Shown here: positions 1-9,062 of the stretch, one piece after another
Layout: each line of letters opens with the position of its first letter
How positions within the stretch are numbered: the first letter of the stretch is position 1
Notes under the pieces: generated by a model
Database searches by the model: none
What the model was told of the DNA's origin: nothing
The model's input: only the letters and a program-made list of their open reading frames with translations
Assembly: GCF_030812415.1 (NCBI RefSeq)
Contig: NZ_JAUSST010000006.1
Location: 558,001-622,000 of the forward strand
DNA length: 64,000 nt
From: Paenibacillus harenae
GTDB taxonomy: Bacteria; Bacillota; Bacilli; Paenibacillales; Paenibacillaceae
Reading direction: 5' to 3'
Position numbers and translations under genes: made by a program

Positions 1-2253
1 ACGATCGCCGTGAAGAATTCGGCTTCGGGCAAAAAAGCGGCAAGCAGGGTTTCCGCTTACCATTATATTCCCGAAGGTTCTTTGGATACGGCAATCGGAT
101 TGCACGATCCGCTCGACAATTTCGAGCAGCTTTACAGCAAATCGAGCATTTATATTGCGAAAGACAAGCCTTATTACTTCGGCAACGATTCGCATCGGAT
201 GGCACGTACCACAGTGAATCCCGGGAGCATCGTTTATCAGACGGATTTCGATATTTCTTCTTTTATGGTTGACAGCTACTTCTTCACTGGGCATGCCACC
301 ATGAAACATCGGATCTTTACCTCGGTGAATGGAAAGGATTATACGGAAATTTCTGCTGAAACTTACGCGGTAGGCTATCCCGTATCCAATTGGCAGAAGT
401 ACGCTTACGAGGCTTCGTCGCTGCCGGCGGGCACGAGGTATTTGAAAATCGAGCTGCACGGATCGAGGTCTTGGTCGCCCCAAGTTTCGAATGTTACTTT
501 CAATCGAAGCACCGCGTCCGTGAAGGTCCAGTCAACCAGAAGCACCGAATCGCTGCATACCGTACTGACCACGGCTTCGAGCGGGGCAAAGATTTATTAC
601 CGTTTGAACAAGGGGTCAATTTTCCAGCACTATTCCGAACCGCTCGAGCTCACAGGTTATAACGTGCTGGAAACCTATGCCGTCAAGGATGGCATGGATC
701 CAAGTCCAATCCGTAAGTATACGCTCAACGCAAGCGATAAAATTCAAGTGGACCGGTTCGGTCAACTGATTTCGGCTAATTTTCCCGAGAAGGTGATAAC
801 CGATCAGCAGCTGGAAGCGGATGCCGAGGCCGACGCCTCCTATTACGCCGGTCTAACGCCTCCTTCGGGCCGGGACCGTTTCGGCGGTCTGGCAGGCAGC
901 GCGGCAAAATACGGCTTGCAGAACAAGGGCTTTTTTGCCATTCAGCAGATGGGCAGCCGCAAAGCGATGACAACACCGGAAGGCAATCTCTTCTTCAGTT
1001 TAGGCGTGAACGGACTTACGGCCAATGAAACCTATACGATGGTTAAGGGGCGGGAGGAGCTGTTCGAATCGATTCCATCTATTCGGGAGGAATATAAAAC
1101 GGCTTACAAAGGGACCGATAATTTTTCGTTCTATTTGGCGAACAAATACCGGAAAACAGGGGTCGTTCCAACCGAGCATGCGATCTATTCGGAAGCGGCC
1201 GTGCGCATCAGAAAATGGGGATTTAACAGTGCGGGAGGCTTCTCGCCCGAAAAATACGGCAATGGGAACAACTTGCCTTACGTGAAGATGCTTCCGCTGA
1301 GCAGCATGAGCTGGGCTAAGATAGACGGGATTTCGCTATTCGATATTTTTGCGCCGGATGCGGTAACCAAGCTCGATGCGGCGTTTGCCAAAGCAGTTAC
1401 GCCGAGCAAGGACGATCCGATGCTGATCGGATATTTCATCGACAACGAATACGAATACCATAAGTTTTATTCCCATGTGCCGAAGCTGAAGGCAAGCGAA
1501 GCGGCGATCAAAGGACATTGGGTTAAAAGGCTGAAGGACAAGTATCAAGAAATATACAAATTCAACAGCGAATGGGGGACAAGCTTCGAATCCTTTGAAG
1601 AATTGAAAGAAGCGGAGCTGCCGATCGAGACATCGCAGGCTTGGCGCGATATGGACGCCTTTTTCAGGTACTATCTCGATACGTTCTACGGAACGGTCTC
1701 GCGGCTCTACCGCAAATATGATCCGAATCACCTTCTTCTCGGAGACCGCTGGTTAACGACGCCGTTCCACAATGAGAAGTTTCGGAGCGTTATGGCAGAG
1801 GTAGAAGGGAAATACGTGGATGTCATCAGTATCAACTATTACAGTTATAACCTGGATCGCGATCTATTGAATGATGTGTACACGAAATCAGGCGGCAAAC
1901 CGATTCTGATCAGCGAATTCGGTTTCGGTACGACGGAACAAGGATTGGATCCGCTCCTTCAGAATTCGGCCGAGAATCAGTTCCAGAGGGGAACGCGTTA
2001 CCGGAACTTTGTAGAGGCGGCGGCCAGTCTTGACAACATTGTGGGCGCGCATGTGTTCAATTACGTGGACCAGGCTGCTCTGGGCAGATACTGGGAAGGC
2101 GCTTGGGGAGAACGTTACAACTCGGGCCTTGTGAATGTAGCCGATCGTCCTTATAAGGATTACTTGAAAGAGGTCATGGCCACCAACTACGACATCTACA
2201 AGGTGATGCTAGGGGAACGTTCTGAATTTTATTACGATTTCAGCAGCAAATGA
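1..2253 (+). CDS. Secreted clan GH-A glycoside hydrolase (agarase-like), 5'-truncated by window edge
   Basis: The reading frame is open from base 1, so the gene starts upstream of the window; the GTG at 10 is only the first possible start inside it and no signal peptide is visible. The first ~170 residues look like a beta-sandwich carbohydrate-binding region, followed by a chitobiase/beta-hexosaminidase C-terminal-like module (about residues 180-240). The rest is a (beta/alpha)8 hydrolase: GYFIDNEYEY near residue 480 places a likely acid/base Glu after Asn, and ILISEFGFG near 637 a likely nucleophile Glu, the clan GH-A pattern. It resembles the protein at 23862-25937. It sits next to exopolysaccharide genes, so it may trim or degrade that polymer. 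The family (GH50-like or unclassified) and substrate are inferred and uncertain. Confidence 0.75.
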   Translation, partial: TIAVKNSASGKKAASRVSAYHYIPEGSLDTAIGLHDPLDNFEQLYSKSSIYIAKDKPYYFGNDSHRMARTTVNPGSIVYQTDFDISSFMVDSYFFTGHATMKHRIFTSVNGKDYTEISAETYAVGYPVSNWQKYAYEASSLPAGTRYLKIELHGSRSWSPQVSNVTFNRSTASVKVQSTRSTESLHTVLTTASSGAKIYYRLNKGSIFQHYSEPLELTGYNVLETYAVKDGMDPSPIRKYTLNASDKIQVDRFGQLISANFPEKVITDQQLEADAEADASYYAGLTPPSGRDRFGGLAGSAAKYGLQNKGFFAIQQMGSRKAMTTPEGNLFFSLGVNGLTANETYTMVKGREELFESIPSIREEYKTAYKGTDNFSFYLANKYRKTGVVPTEHAIYSEAAVRIRKWGFNSAGGFSPEKYGNGNNLPYVKMLPLSSMSWAKIDGISLFDIFAPDAVTKLDAAFAKAVTPSKDDPMLIGYFIDNEYEYHKFYSHVPKLKASEAAIKGHWVKRLKDKYQEIYKFNSEWGTSFESFEELKEAELPIETSQAWRDMDAFFRYYLDTFYGTVSRLYRKYDPNHLLLGDRWLTTPFHNEKFRSVMAEVEGKYVDVISINYYSYNLDRDLLNDVYTKSGGKPILISEFGFGTTEQGLDPLLQNSAENQFQRGTRYRNFVEAAASLDNIVGAHVFNYVDQAALGRYWEGAWGERYNSGLVNVADRPYKDYLKEVMATNYDIYKVMLGERSEFYYDFSSK

Positions 2254-2315
2254 GCGGACTTGCCGCGGGCTGTGAACGAAGGATGGATTTTCACCCCATG
2301 GAGGTGAAGGAGAGC

Positions 2316-2867
2316 ATGGATCAAAGAAAGAGAAGCCTTAAGGAATATGTCAGATACGGCTACCGTATTTTGCTCGGCATGTTCTTTCGAACAAGGCTGG
2401 ACCAGGGAGGCAGCCTGCTTCGGGTCTGCGGGAGGGTCGTCGTATCCAAAGCTAAAAATTCCAAATTAATTATCGGGAAAAACGTCATCCTGCATCAAGA
2501 CATCGGCATTTATTTGGAATCGGGAAAAGCGAGGATCGAGATCGGCGATCATACCTTCATAAATCGAAGATCGGAAATCAGGTGCAAGGAGCAAGTAAAG
2601 ATAGGGAATCATTGCGCGATTTCCTGGGATGTATCCATCATAGATACCGATTATCATCAACTTCTAGGTACCGAATCGACGAAGCCGGTCTTCATTGGAG
2701 ATAAGGTTTGGATCGGCTGTAAATCGACGATTTTGAAAGGCATCACAATTGGCGACGGTGCCGTTATCGCGGCGGGTTCCGTTGTAACGAAGGATGTGGA
2801 GCCCTATACGCTTGTGGCGGGAGTACCGGCAAAGGAAGTCAAACGGAATGTGGAGTGGATTCTCTAG
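2316..2867 (+). CDS. Hexapeptide-repeat O-acyltransferase (maltose/galactoside acetyltransferase family)
   Basis: Left-handed beta-helix acyltransferase that would transfer an acetyl group from acetyl-CoA to a sugar. Repeated hexapeptide turns are visible (IGKNVILHQDIGIYL, IGDHTFIN, IGNHCAIS, IGDKVWIG, IGDGAVIAAGSVVTKDV), with the usual C-terminal closing stretch PAKEVKRN. The frame extends up to an ATG at 2250 that overlaps the preceding stop, but the ATG at 2316 has a GGAGGTG site nine bases upstream (2300-2306) and gives 183 residues starting MDQRKRS, so that start is chosen. The neighbours (pyruvyl transferase, ManC, Ugd) make acetylation of an exopolysaccharide subunit the likely job. 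Confidence 0.85.
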   Translation: MDQRKRSLKEYVRYGYRILLGMFFRTRLDQGGSLLRVCGRVVVSKAKNSKLIIGKNVILHQDIGIYLESGKARIEIGDHTFINRRSEIRCKEQVKIGNHCAISWDVSIIDTDYHQLLGTESTKPVFIGDKVWIGCKSTILKGITIGDGAVIAAGSVVTKDVEPYTLVAGVPAKEVKRNVEWIL

Positions 2868-2942
2868 GATCGATGGCAGAAATGATTCTCATTTCTTGCT
2901 CCAGTGTAAGTTAGAGAAAAAAAGGTAGAGGAGAGGGCTATC

Positions 2943-3926
2943 ATGCAGAGCAAGAATATTCACACTATGGATGTACTGAAAAATAAGCTGGGCCAAATTT
3001 CGGAAGTTATTCCGCCGGGCTCCAATATTTACTATATCGATATTCCCGTTCACAGCAACGGCGGCGATCTGCTCATCATGAAAGGCACGGAAGCGTTCTT
3101 CAAGGACTATAATATTCACGTCCGCGCACGCTACAGCGTGCTTGATTTTCCCGATTCGCTGGCTATTCCGAAAGATCATATCATCGTACTGCATGGAGGA
3201 GGGAACTTCGGCGACCTGTATCCGGCGCATCAGAAGCTGCGCGAGAAAATGATTACCAGCTATCCGTACCATCGGATCGTGATGCTTCCACAGACGATAT
3301 TCTATAAAAAAGAGTCTGAATTCGACCGAACGGCGCAAATATTCAATGGACATAAAGATATTCATCTCTACGTCCGCGACACGTTGTCCTTTAGCGCCGC
3401 AACCGAGAAATTCCATAGATGCAACGTTTATTTATCGCCTGACATGGCCCATCAATTATGGCCGATCCGGCATAAAGACAGCCCTGACAAAGATTTGCTC
3501 TGCTTCTTCCGTACGGATATCGAGAAAACGACGGAGCAGGAGCAGCTCGAATCCACGGGTCGCGGCGATTTATTGGACTGGGCCTCCCTGTACAACAAGG
3601 TGGAGCAGAAATCGATTAATCTCATTGTCAAAATGATTAAGAAAGGCGGCACTCCGCTGCCGATGCAGGCGATTTGGGGCAGGTACACCGATTATCTGGT
3701 GGATAAAGCAGTCAAGCGCTTCAGCGGTTACCGGACGGTGCAGACGTCAAGGCTTCACGGCCACATCTTGTCCTGCCTAATGGACAAGCCGAATACGCTG
3801 CTGGACAATTCTTACGGCAAGAACTCCAACTATTATCATACATGGACAAGCGGCATAGGGTCCGCCCGATTGATTGTGAAGAATGAGGGGCAAACAACAA
3901 ATTCGAACGCTTCGCAAATCAGTTAA
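2943..3926 (+). CDS. Polysaccharide pyruvyl transferase (EpsO-like)
   Basis: 327 residues of the polysaccharide pyruvyl transferase family, which moves pyruvate from phosphoenolpyruvate onto a sugar of an exopolysaccharide repeat unit as a ketal. Family-like stretches include HSNGGDLLIMKGTE near residue 37, VLHGGGNFGDLYP near 82 and the C-terminal TSRLHGHILSCLM near 262, matching the Bacillus EpsO layout. A ribosome site AGGAGAGG precedes the ATG. It lies 24 bases upstream of manC and is probably cotranscribed with it. Acceptor sugar unknown. Confidence 0.88.
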   Translation: MQSKNIHTMDVLKNKLGQISEVIPPGSNIYYIDIPVHSNGGDLLIMKGTEAFFKDYNIHVRARYSVLDFPDSLAIPKDHIIVLHGGGNFGDLYPAHQKLREKMITSYPYHRIVMLPQTIFYKKESEFDRTAQIFNGHKDIHLYVRDTLSFSAATEKFHRCNVYLSPDMAHQLWPIRHKDSPDKDLLCFFRTDIEKTTEQEQLESTGRGDLLDWASLYNKVEQKSINLIVKMIKKGGTPLPMQAIWGRYTDYLVDKAVKRFSGYRTVQTSRLHGHILSCLMDKPNTLLDNSYGKNSNYYHTWTSGIGSARLIVKNEGQTTNSNASQIS

Positions 3927-3950
3927 CTACTATAAATAGGAGGAGTTTCC

Positions 3951-5321
3951 ATGAAAATTGTTCTACTCTCAGGGGGCTCGGGCAAACGCCTGTGGCCGCT
4001 GTCGAACGATTCTAGGTCCAAGCAGTTCTTGAAGGTGCTCAGGAATTCGGAAGGGCAGCTTGAGTCGATGGTGCAGCGGGTTTGGGGGCAGATTGCCAGT
4101 GCCGGGCTTCGCGAACATGCATTGATCGCAACGAGCAAGCCTCAGGTGGAAATGATCTACAACCAGCTGGGAAGCGAGATTGAAGTGGTCGTCGAACCGG
4201 AAAGAAGGGATACGTACCCTGCGATCGCGCTGGCAGCCACCTATTTGTATTCGGTTGAAGGCGTCAGCCTGAATGAAACGGTCGTGGTCATGCCGGTCGA
4301 CCCTTACGTGGAGGAGTCGTTCTTCCACAAGACCAAAGAACTGAGCCGGGTGTTGAACGAGTCGGGCGCGGATTTGGCCCTTATGGGGGTAAAACCGACC
4401 TATCCTTCCGAAAAGTACGGCTATATCGTTCCGCAAAGCGGGACTGCGCATGATGCGCCATATATGAATGTACAGAGCTTCCGGGAGAAACCCCGCGAGG
4501 AAGAAGCGGCGGCCATGATTGAGCAGGCAGCGCTCTGGAATTGCGGCGTGTTCGCATTCAAGCTGGATTTCATCATTAATATCCTGCTTTCGAACGGGCT
4601 TCCGATTCAATACGACGAGATGGTGAAGCAGTACGACAAGCTTCCGAAGAACAGCTTCGACTATGAGGTGGTGGAGAAAGCCAATCTTATCGTCGCGCTG
4701 CCCTACGAGGGGGATTGGAAGGATCTTGGGACGTGGAACACGCTGACGGAGCAAATTGCGACTCCGCTGATCGGCAAAGGAATCATTACCGAAAGTTCAT
4801 CCAATACGCATATTATCAACGAACTGGAAATTCCGATTACTCTGCTTAATTTATCCAATGTCATCGTCGCCGCGAGTCCGGATGGCATTCTCGTCTCGGA
4901 CAAGGCATCAAGCCCGATGATCAAAGAGGTCATGAAGCACTCGGATCAGCGTCCGATGTACGAGGAGCGGCGCTGGGGCCGTTACAGAGTGCTTGATTAC
5001 TTGAAATATTCCGACGGGAATGAAGTGCTGACCAAACGGATATGCATAAGCCCGGGCCAAAATTTAAGCTACCAGTACCATCTGCTAAGGAACGAGGTAT
5101 GGACCGTCGTTTCCGGCAACGGGGAGATGATACTGAACGATAAGCGATTCCCGGTAAAGGCCGGAGATGTGCTCGTTATATCGAAACAGAGCAAGCACAG
5201 TTTGCGGGCGGAGACGGAAATGGACATCATTGAGGTGCAAACCGGTTCGGAGCTTATTGAAGAAGATATCGTACGGCTTGCCTTTGATTGGAATGAAATT
5301 ATGCAATTATGTACGGTGTAG
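3951..5321 (+). CDS. manC: Mannose-1-phosphate guanylyltransferase / cupin (ManC type)
   Basis: Makes GDP-mannose from mannose-1-phosphate and GTP in the cytoplasm. The N-terminal nucleotidyltransferase domain carries the signature GGSGKRLWPLS (residues 8-18) followed by SKQFL, and FREKP further on. The C-terminal ~120 residues form a cupin (YEERRWGRYRVLDY, then LSYQYHLLRNEVWTVVSG), as in bifunctional ManC proteins with a mannose-6-phosphate isomerase-like domain. Length 456 fits the family. The ribosome site AGGAGG lies just upstream. In context it supplies GDP-mannose for the exopolysaccharide. Confidence 0.92.
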   Translation: MKIVLLSGGSGKRLWPLSNDSRSKQFLKVLRNSEGQLESMVQRVWGQIASAGLREHALIATSKPQVEMIYNQLGSEIEVVVEPERRDTYPAIALAATYLYSVEGVSLNETVVVMPVDPYVEESFFHKTKELSRVLNESGADLALMGVKPTYPSEKYGYIVPQSGTAHDAPYMNVQSFREKPREEEAAAMIEQAALWNCGVFAFKLDFIINILLSNGLPIQYDEMVKQYDKLPKNSFDYEVVEKANLIVALPYEGDWKDLGTWNTLTEQIATPLIGKGIITESSSNTHIINELEIPITLLNLSNVIVAASPDGILVSDKASSPMIKEVMKHSDQRPMYEERRWGRYRVLDYLKYSDGNEVLTKRICISPGQNLSYQYHLLRNEVWTVVSGNGEMILNDKRFPVKAGDVLVISKQSKHSLRAETEMDIIEVQTGSELIEEDIVRLAFDWNEIMQLCTV

Positions 5322-5383
5322 GTGACGATTTTTCAGAATATAGGAAAGTATAAGCTTGAATCCTAGACTCAGCCTATATTCCA

Positions 5384-5480
5384 CTGCGAAACGAGCTTTT
5401 GCCGCCTGAGGACGGCACAGAACCGAGCTGCGCAAAGACGCAGCTAACGGTTCGTGCGTAGCGAAAGCCGTTTACGCTTG
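5384..5480. repeat. Hairpin-rich intergenic element, copy 1 (upstream of ugd)
   Basis: The 177-base gap between manC and ugd holds nested inverted repeats. The outer arms AAACGAGCTTTTGC and GCGAAAGCCGTTT partly pair, and an inner stem pairs AACCGAGCTGCG with CGCAGCTAACGGTT around caaaga. The start (GCGAAACG..AGCTT..GCCGCC) and end (GCCGTTTACGCTTG) match the element at 16631-16682 upstream of the AraC gene. Both sit just before a start codon, so a role in 5' leader structure is possible; function unknown. Confidence 0.55.
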
Positions 5481-5498
5481 ATAGAGGGAGTGATGAGA

Positions 5499-6839
5499 AT
5501 GAACATTACGGTCATTGGCACCGGATATGTCGGGCTTGTATCGGGTGTCTGTTATGCGGAACTGGGGAATAAGGTCATCTGTGTCGACAAGGATCTTGGG
5601 AAGATCGAGATGCTGCAGGCTGGCGAGATTCCCATCTATGAGCCGGGGCTGAAGGAATTGGCGGAAAAGAACAGCTCCGCCGGAAAGCTCGCTTTCACAA
5701 CCGATCTGAACGATGCAGTGCGGCAGTCGGACATTATCATTCTGGCTGTCGGAACGCCCCCGATGCCAAGCGGCGAGGCAAATATGGCCTATATCAATCA
5801 AGCCGCCCTTGATATCGCCGAAGCGATGAACGGCTATAAAATCATCGCCGTAAAAAGCACGGTGCCGGTCGGAACGAACGAACGAATCCGGGAGCTGATC
5901 GGCACCCGCACCTCCGAGCCGTTCGACAGCATTTCACTGCCGGAATTTCTGCGCGAAGGTTCTGCCGTCATGGATACGCTGAATCCGGACCGGATCGTCA
6001 TCGGCGCGGATAACCAAAGTGCTGCCGATACGATGGTCCAGCTGCATCGGCCGCTGACGGAGCAAATCATCGTGACGGATATCCGCAGCGCTGAAATGAT
6101 CAAATATGCGTCCAATGCTTTTCTCGCTACGAAGATTTCGTTCATCAACGAGATCGCGAACATTTGCGAGAAGGTAGGCGCAGACGTAACGAAGGTTGCG
6201 GAAGGGATGGGCTACGATAAGCGGATCGGTCAGTCGTTCCTAAAAGCCGGAATCGGCTATGGAGGCTCCTGTTTTCCGAAGGATACCAGAGCTCTGATCC
6301 AAATTGCCGGTAACGTCGATTACGAGTTCAAGCTGCTGCGGTCGGTTGTGGAAGTGAACCAAGATCAACGGTTTAATGTGATCCGAAAGCTGGAGACGAT
6401 CTTTAACGGCCAGCTGAGAGGTAAGACGGTCGCGATATGGGGATTGGCCTTTAAGCCGAATACCGATGACGTCCGCGATTCGCCGGCCCTTGAAATCATT
6501 CAATATTTGGTAGAAAACGGCGTAAAGGTGAAAGCATACGATCCTATTGCCATGGAAAACTTCAAGGCCTTATACGGCAAGGAAGGCGTCAAATGGTGCG
6601 ATCAGGCACTTGATGCCGCTCAGGACTCCGATGCGCTTTGTTTGCTAACGGAATGGGATGAATTCGCGGAAGTGGATTTGAATCTGCTCCAATCCGTCAT
6701 GAATCAGGCCATTCTGATCGACGGACGCAATGTGTTTAATGAGGAAGATTTGCTCGGAACCGCATTCGTTTATTATTCCGTCGGACGCCCGAGCCTGAAT
6801 AAAGGCGTTAAACAGCAAATTCCTGTCATGCAATTGTAA
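5499..6839 (+). CDS. ugd: UDP-glucose 6-dehydrogenase
   Basis: Oxidises UDP-glucose to UDP-glucuronate with two NAD+; supplies glucuronate for acidic exopolysaccharide or teichuronic acid. Rossmann motif GTGYVGLVSG is at the N terminus, and the catalytic cysteine lies in GYGGSCFPKDT near residue 257. The C-terminal UDP-binding domain starts near KTVAIWGLAFKPNTDDVRDS. The frame opens at 5454, but AGAGGGA at 5483-5489 is well spaced for the ATG at 5499 (446 residues, MNITVIG), which is the usual family start. It is the last sugar-precursor gene before the lasso cluster, which begins only 24 bases downstream. Confidence 0.94.
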   Translation: MNITVIGTGYVGLVSGVCYAELGNKVICVDKDLGKIEMLQAGEIPIYEPGLKELAEKNSSAGKLAFTTDLNDAVRQSDIIILAVGTPPMPSGEANMAYINQAALDIAEAMNGYKIIAVKSTVPVGTNERIRELIGTRTSEPFDSISLPEFLREGSAVMDTLNPDRIVIGADNQSAADTMVQLHRPLTEQIIVTDIRSAEMIKYASNAFLATKISFINEIANICEKVGADVTKVAEGMGYDKRIGQSFLKAGIGYGGSCFPKDTRALIQIAGNVDYEFKLLRSVVEVNQDQRFNVIRKLETIFNGQLRGKTVAIWGLAFKPNTDDVRDSPALEIIQYLVENGVKVKAYDPIAMENFKALYGKEGVKWCDQALDAAQDSDALCLLTEWDEFAEVDLNLLQSVMNQAILIDGRNVFNEEDLLGTAFVYYSVGRPSLNKGVKQQIPVMQL

Positions 6840-6863
6840 TTCTAATGATAGTGGGGTTCTTTC

Positions 6864-8033
6864 ATGATAAAAGCAGCGAAAATTGATTTAAGCGATATTT
6901 CGAATGAATTGTCATTTCTGTTATTCATTCTGCGCGACGTTCAAGAGTTGGATGAGAAGAGGATACGAGAATACGCTTCAAATAATATGAAGTGGGATTC
7001 ATTCATACAATTAACCTTGCATCATCGTGTTTATCCTATCGTTTACTTGAAACTAAATCAAATCCGTTCATCTCTTATTCCTGCCGATATTATGGAGACG
7101 CTCCGCTATCATTACAATTCCAATATCATTAAGATGATGCAGCTGACTAGAGAGATGAATAAAATTTGCGATAAATTATCAGACGACAGTATACGCACCA
7201 TTTTGTTGAAAGGTCCTACTTTGGCCATTCAGCTTTACGGCGATATGTCGCATAGGACATCCAAGGATCTGGATATTCTGCTCGATGTCGAAGATGTGGA
7301 AAGAGCAGAGGAAGTCATGACACGGCTTGGATATGAATTAGAGGATAAGCATTCATTAAATCATAAGTGGAAAGAGAAGATGCATCATCTTTCCTTCCGT
7401 CATAAAGAAAATTCCGTACAAGTTGAAATTCATTGGCGATTAAATCCTAACTCCAGTGATTCTCATTCATTCAATCGACTGTGGGGACGCAGAAATAATG
7501 TTCTTTTATTGAATCGGGAATTTCATTGCTTAGGAAATGAAGACCTGCTCTATTATCTTGCTGATCACGGTGCCAGGCATGCCTGGTTTCGATTGCGCTG
7601 GTTAATGGATATCGATCGTTTAATGCCTAAAATAGATAGCGGGAAAATGCATGATTATTTTAGACAGTACGGTGGACAATCATTCACAGGGCAGGCTTTC
7701 ATCTTAGCTTCTAATCTGCTTGATTCAAAGATTCCTCATTCTATGAATCAAGTGACGAATAATAAGAAGGCTCTTCGGCTGGCGAAAACATCTTTGTTTT
7801 TTATCAAAAGGATAGTTAAATTAAACCCGGTACCGGAGAAAAGCGTCGTTTGGCATTATTTTCGATACACTCTATCCCTAATGACAGGCAGGCAGAGAGC
7901 GAGGTATCTTCTGAATCACCTGGAACCAAACGTGGAAGATATGTCTCTGCTGCCGCTATATAAACCGTTTCATTTTCTATATGTTCCGCTCCGGCCGTTT
8001 CTATGGTTCTGGAGAAATATCATAAATAATTAA
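6864..8033 (+). CDS. Lasso-cluster nucleotidyltransferase (PF14907-like)
   Basis: 389 residues of the uncharacterised nucleotidyltransferase family often found in Firmicute lasso peptide clusters. The polymerase-beta-like motif is GDMSHRTSKDLDILLDV near residue 125, with two Asp in DLD as probable metal ligands, and a further acidic site in VQVEIHWRLN. In the pseudomycoidin cluster a homologue was reported to add sugar-containing groups to the phosphate on the peptide tail; the same role is inferred here because a kinase gene follows. The gene is visibly more A+T rich than the exopolysaccharide genes before it, suggesting a separate origin. It starts 24 bases after ugd with no obvious promoter between them. 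Confidence 0.82.
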   Translation: MIKAAKIDLSDISNELSFLLFILRDVQELDEKRIREYASNNMKWDSFIQLTLHHRVYPIVYLKLNQIRSSLIPADIMETLRYHYNSNIIKMMQLTREMNKICDKLSDDSIRTILLKGPTLAIQLYGDMSHRTSKDLDILLDVEDVERAEEVMTRLGYELEDKHSLNHKWKEKMHHLSFRHKENSVQVEIHWRLNPNSSDSHSFNRLWGRRNNVLLLNREFHCLGNEDLLYYLADHGARHAWFRLRWLMDIDRLMPKIDSGKMHDYFRQYGGQSFTGQAFILASNLLDSKIPHSMNQVTNNKKALRLAKTSLFFIKRIVKLNPVPEKSVVWHYFRYTLSLMTGRQRARYLLNHLEPNVEDMSLLPLYKPFHFLYVPLRPFLWFWRNIINN

Positions 8034-8108
8034 TTTTTATTTAGAAAAAAGCGACATAAAATGAATTTTTAATACGAATAGTATAAATAAATACAAGATT
8101 TATACGAC

Positions 8109-9062
8109 TTGCTAAACGGGGTGTTTACTCTGAACTATTATCGAATATTTGGTTTGAACATTGGAAGTGAAATTGTTCTGCCTGAAGCATATGAAATACA
8201 TGGAATTATTTCGGAATTCGATGTAGAAATTGAATTGAATCCACCGCTGGAAGATTGCCAGGATCAATATACAACGGCCAATTATCGTTTCGATAACGGT
8301 CGATTTCTCTTTCATGTACCCGAAACAGCCTTTTATAGCATTACATCCGGTGCCCATATCACGGTAACCCCGTACCCGGGAGCGGATGAGGCGAAGATTC
8401 GGCTTTTCCTGCTCGGAACCTGTATGGGCGTACTGCTCATGCAGAGAGGGATTCTGCCCCTGCACGGGAGTGCAGTCGTCATTGACGGGAAGGTTTACGC
8501 CATTGTCGGAGAATCGGGTGCCGGCAAATCGACTCTTGCCGCAGCGTTTGTACGCAGTGGATATCCATTGATGACGGATGACGTTATCGCGGTCTCCTTG
8601 TCCAACGATTCGGCAGCAGCTACTGTCTATCCGTCCTATCCGCAGCAAAAGCTGTGGGAGGAAAGCATAGAACAATTAGGAATGCTTTCCCACAACTATT
8701 CATCGATTTACCAAAGGGTTAACAAATACGCGGTGCCTATACGGTCCCAATTTTGCAAAGAGCCTCTCCCTCTCGCCGGGGTAGTTGAGCTTATCAAAGC
8801 TTCCGAATCAGAACCAGAACCAGAACCGTCTCTTAAAGCTTATAACAGATTAGAAGGGCTTCATGTCTTGAATGTGCATACCTATCGAAGTTCCCTTCTC
8901 CATCTGTTGAACCTGCAGCAATGGCAATTTCAATCGATTTCCCGGCTTGCTTCCGGGCTTCCGGTGTACCAGCTCCGCCGCCCCGCAGACGGTTTCTCTG
9001 CTTTTGGCTTAGTTGATCAAATTGTCAGTCTGACTAATAAAAGGGAGGTTGTTATTTCATGA
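8109..9062 (+). CDS. HPr kinase-like lasso peptide kinase (PadeK-like)
   Basis: Small HPr-kinase/phosphorylase homologue with a clear Walker A loop GESGAGKST near residue 134 and LPLHGSAVVIDGKVYAIVG just before it. In the paeninodin family such kinases phosphorylate the side chain of the C-terminal Ser of the precursor; all three precursors here end in Asp-Ser, so the substrate is in the same operon. Start uncertain: TTG at 8109 has no ribosome site, while GGGGTG at 8118-8123 is spaced six bases from an in-frame CTG at 8130 that would begin LNYYRIFGLNIGSE, the expected N-terminal stretch. The 3' end overlaps the next gene by ATGA. The 75-base gap upstream is very A+T rich and may hold an internal promoter. 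Confidence 0.87.
   Translation: MLNGVFTLNYYRIFGLNIGSEIVLPEAYEIHGIISEFDVEIELNPPLEDCQDQYTTANYRFDNGRFLFHVPETAFYSITSGAHITVTPYPGADEAKIRLFLLGTCMGVLLMQRGILPLHGSAVVIDGKVYAIVGESGAGKSTLAAAFVRSGYPLMTDDVIAVSLSNDSAAATVYPSYPQQKLWEESIEQLGMLSHNYSSIYQRVNKYAVPIRSQFCKEPLPLAGVVELIKASESEPEPEPSLKAYNRLEGLHVLNVHTYRSSLLHLLNLQQWQFQSISRLASGLPVYQLRRPADGFSAFGLVDQIVSLTNKREVVIS

Noticed and set aside
3969..4754. 261-codon minus-strand frame
   Set aside because: Antisense of manC, Arg/His/Leu-rich, no start signals.
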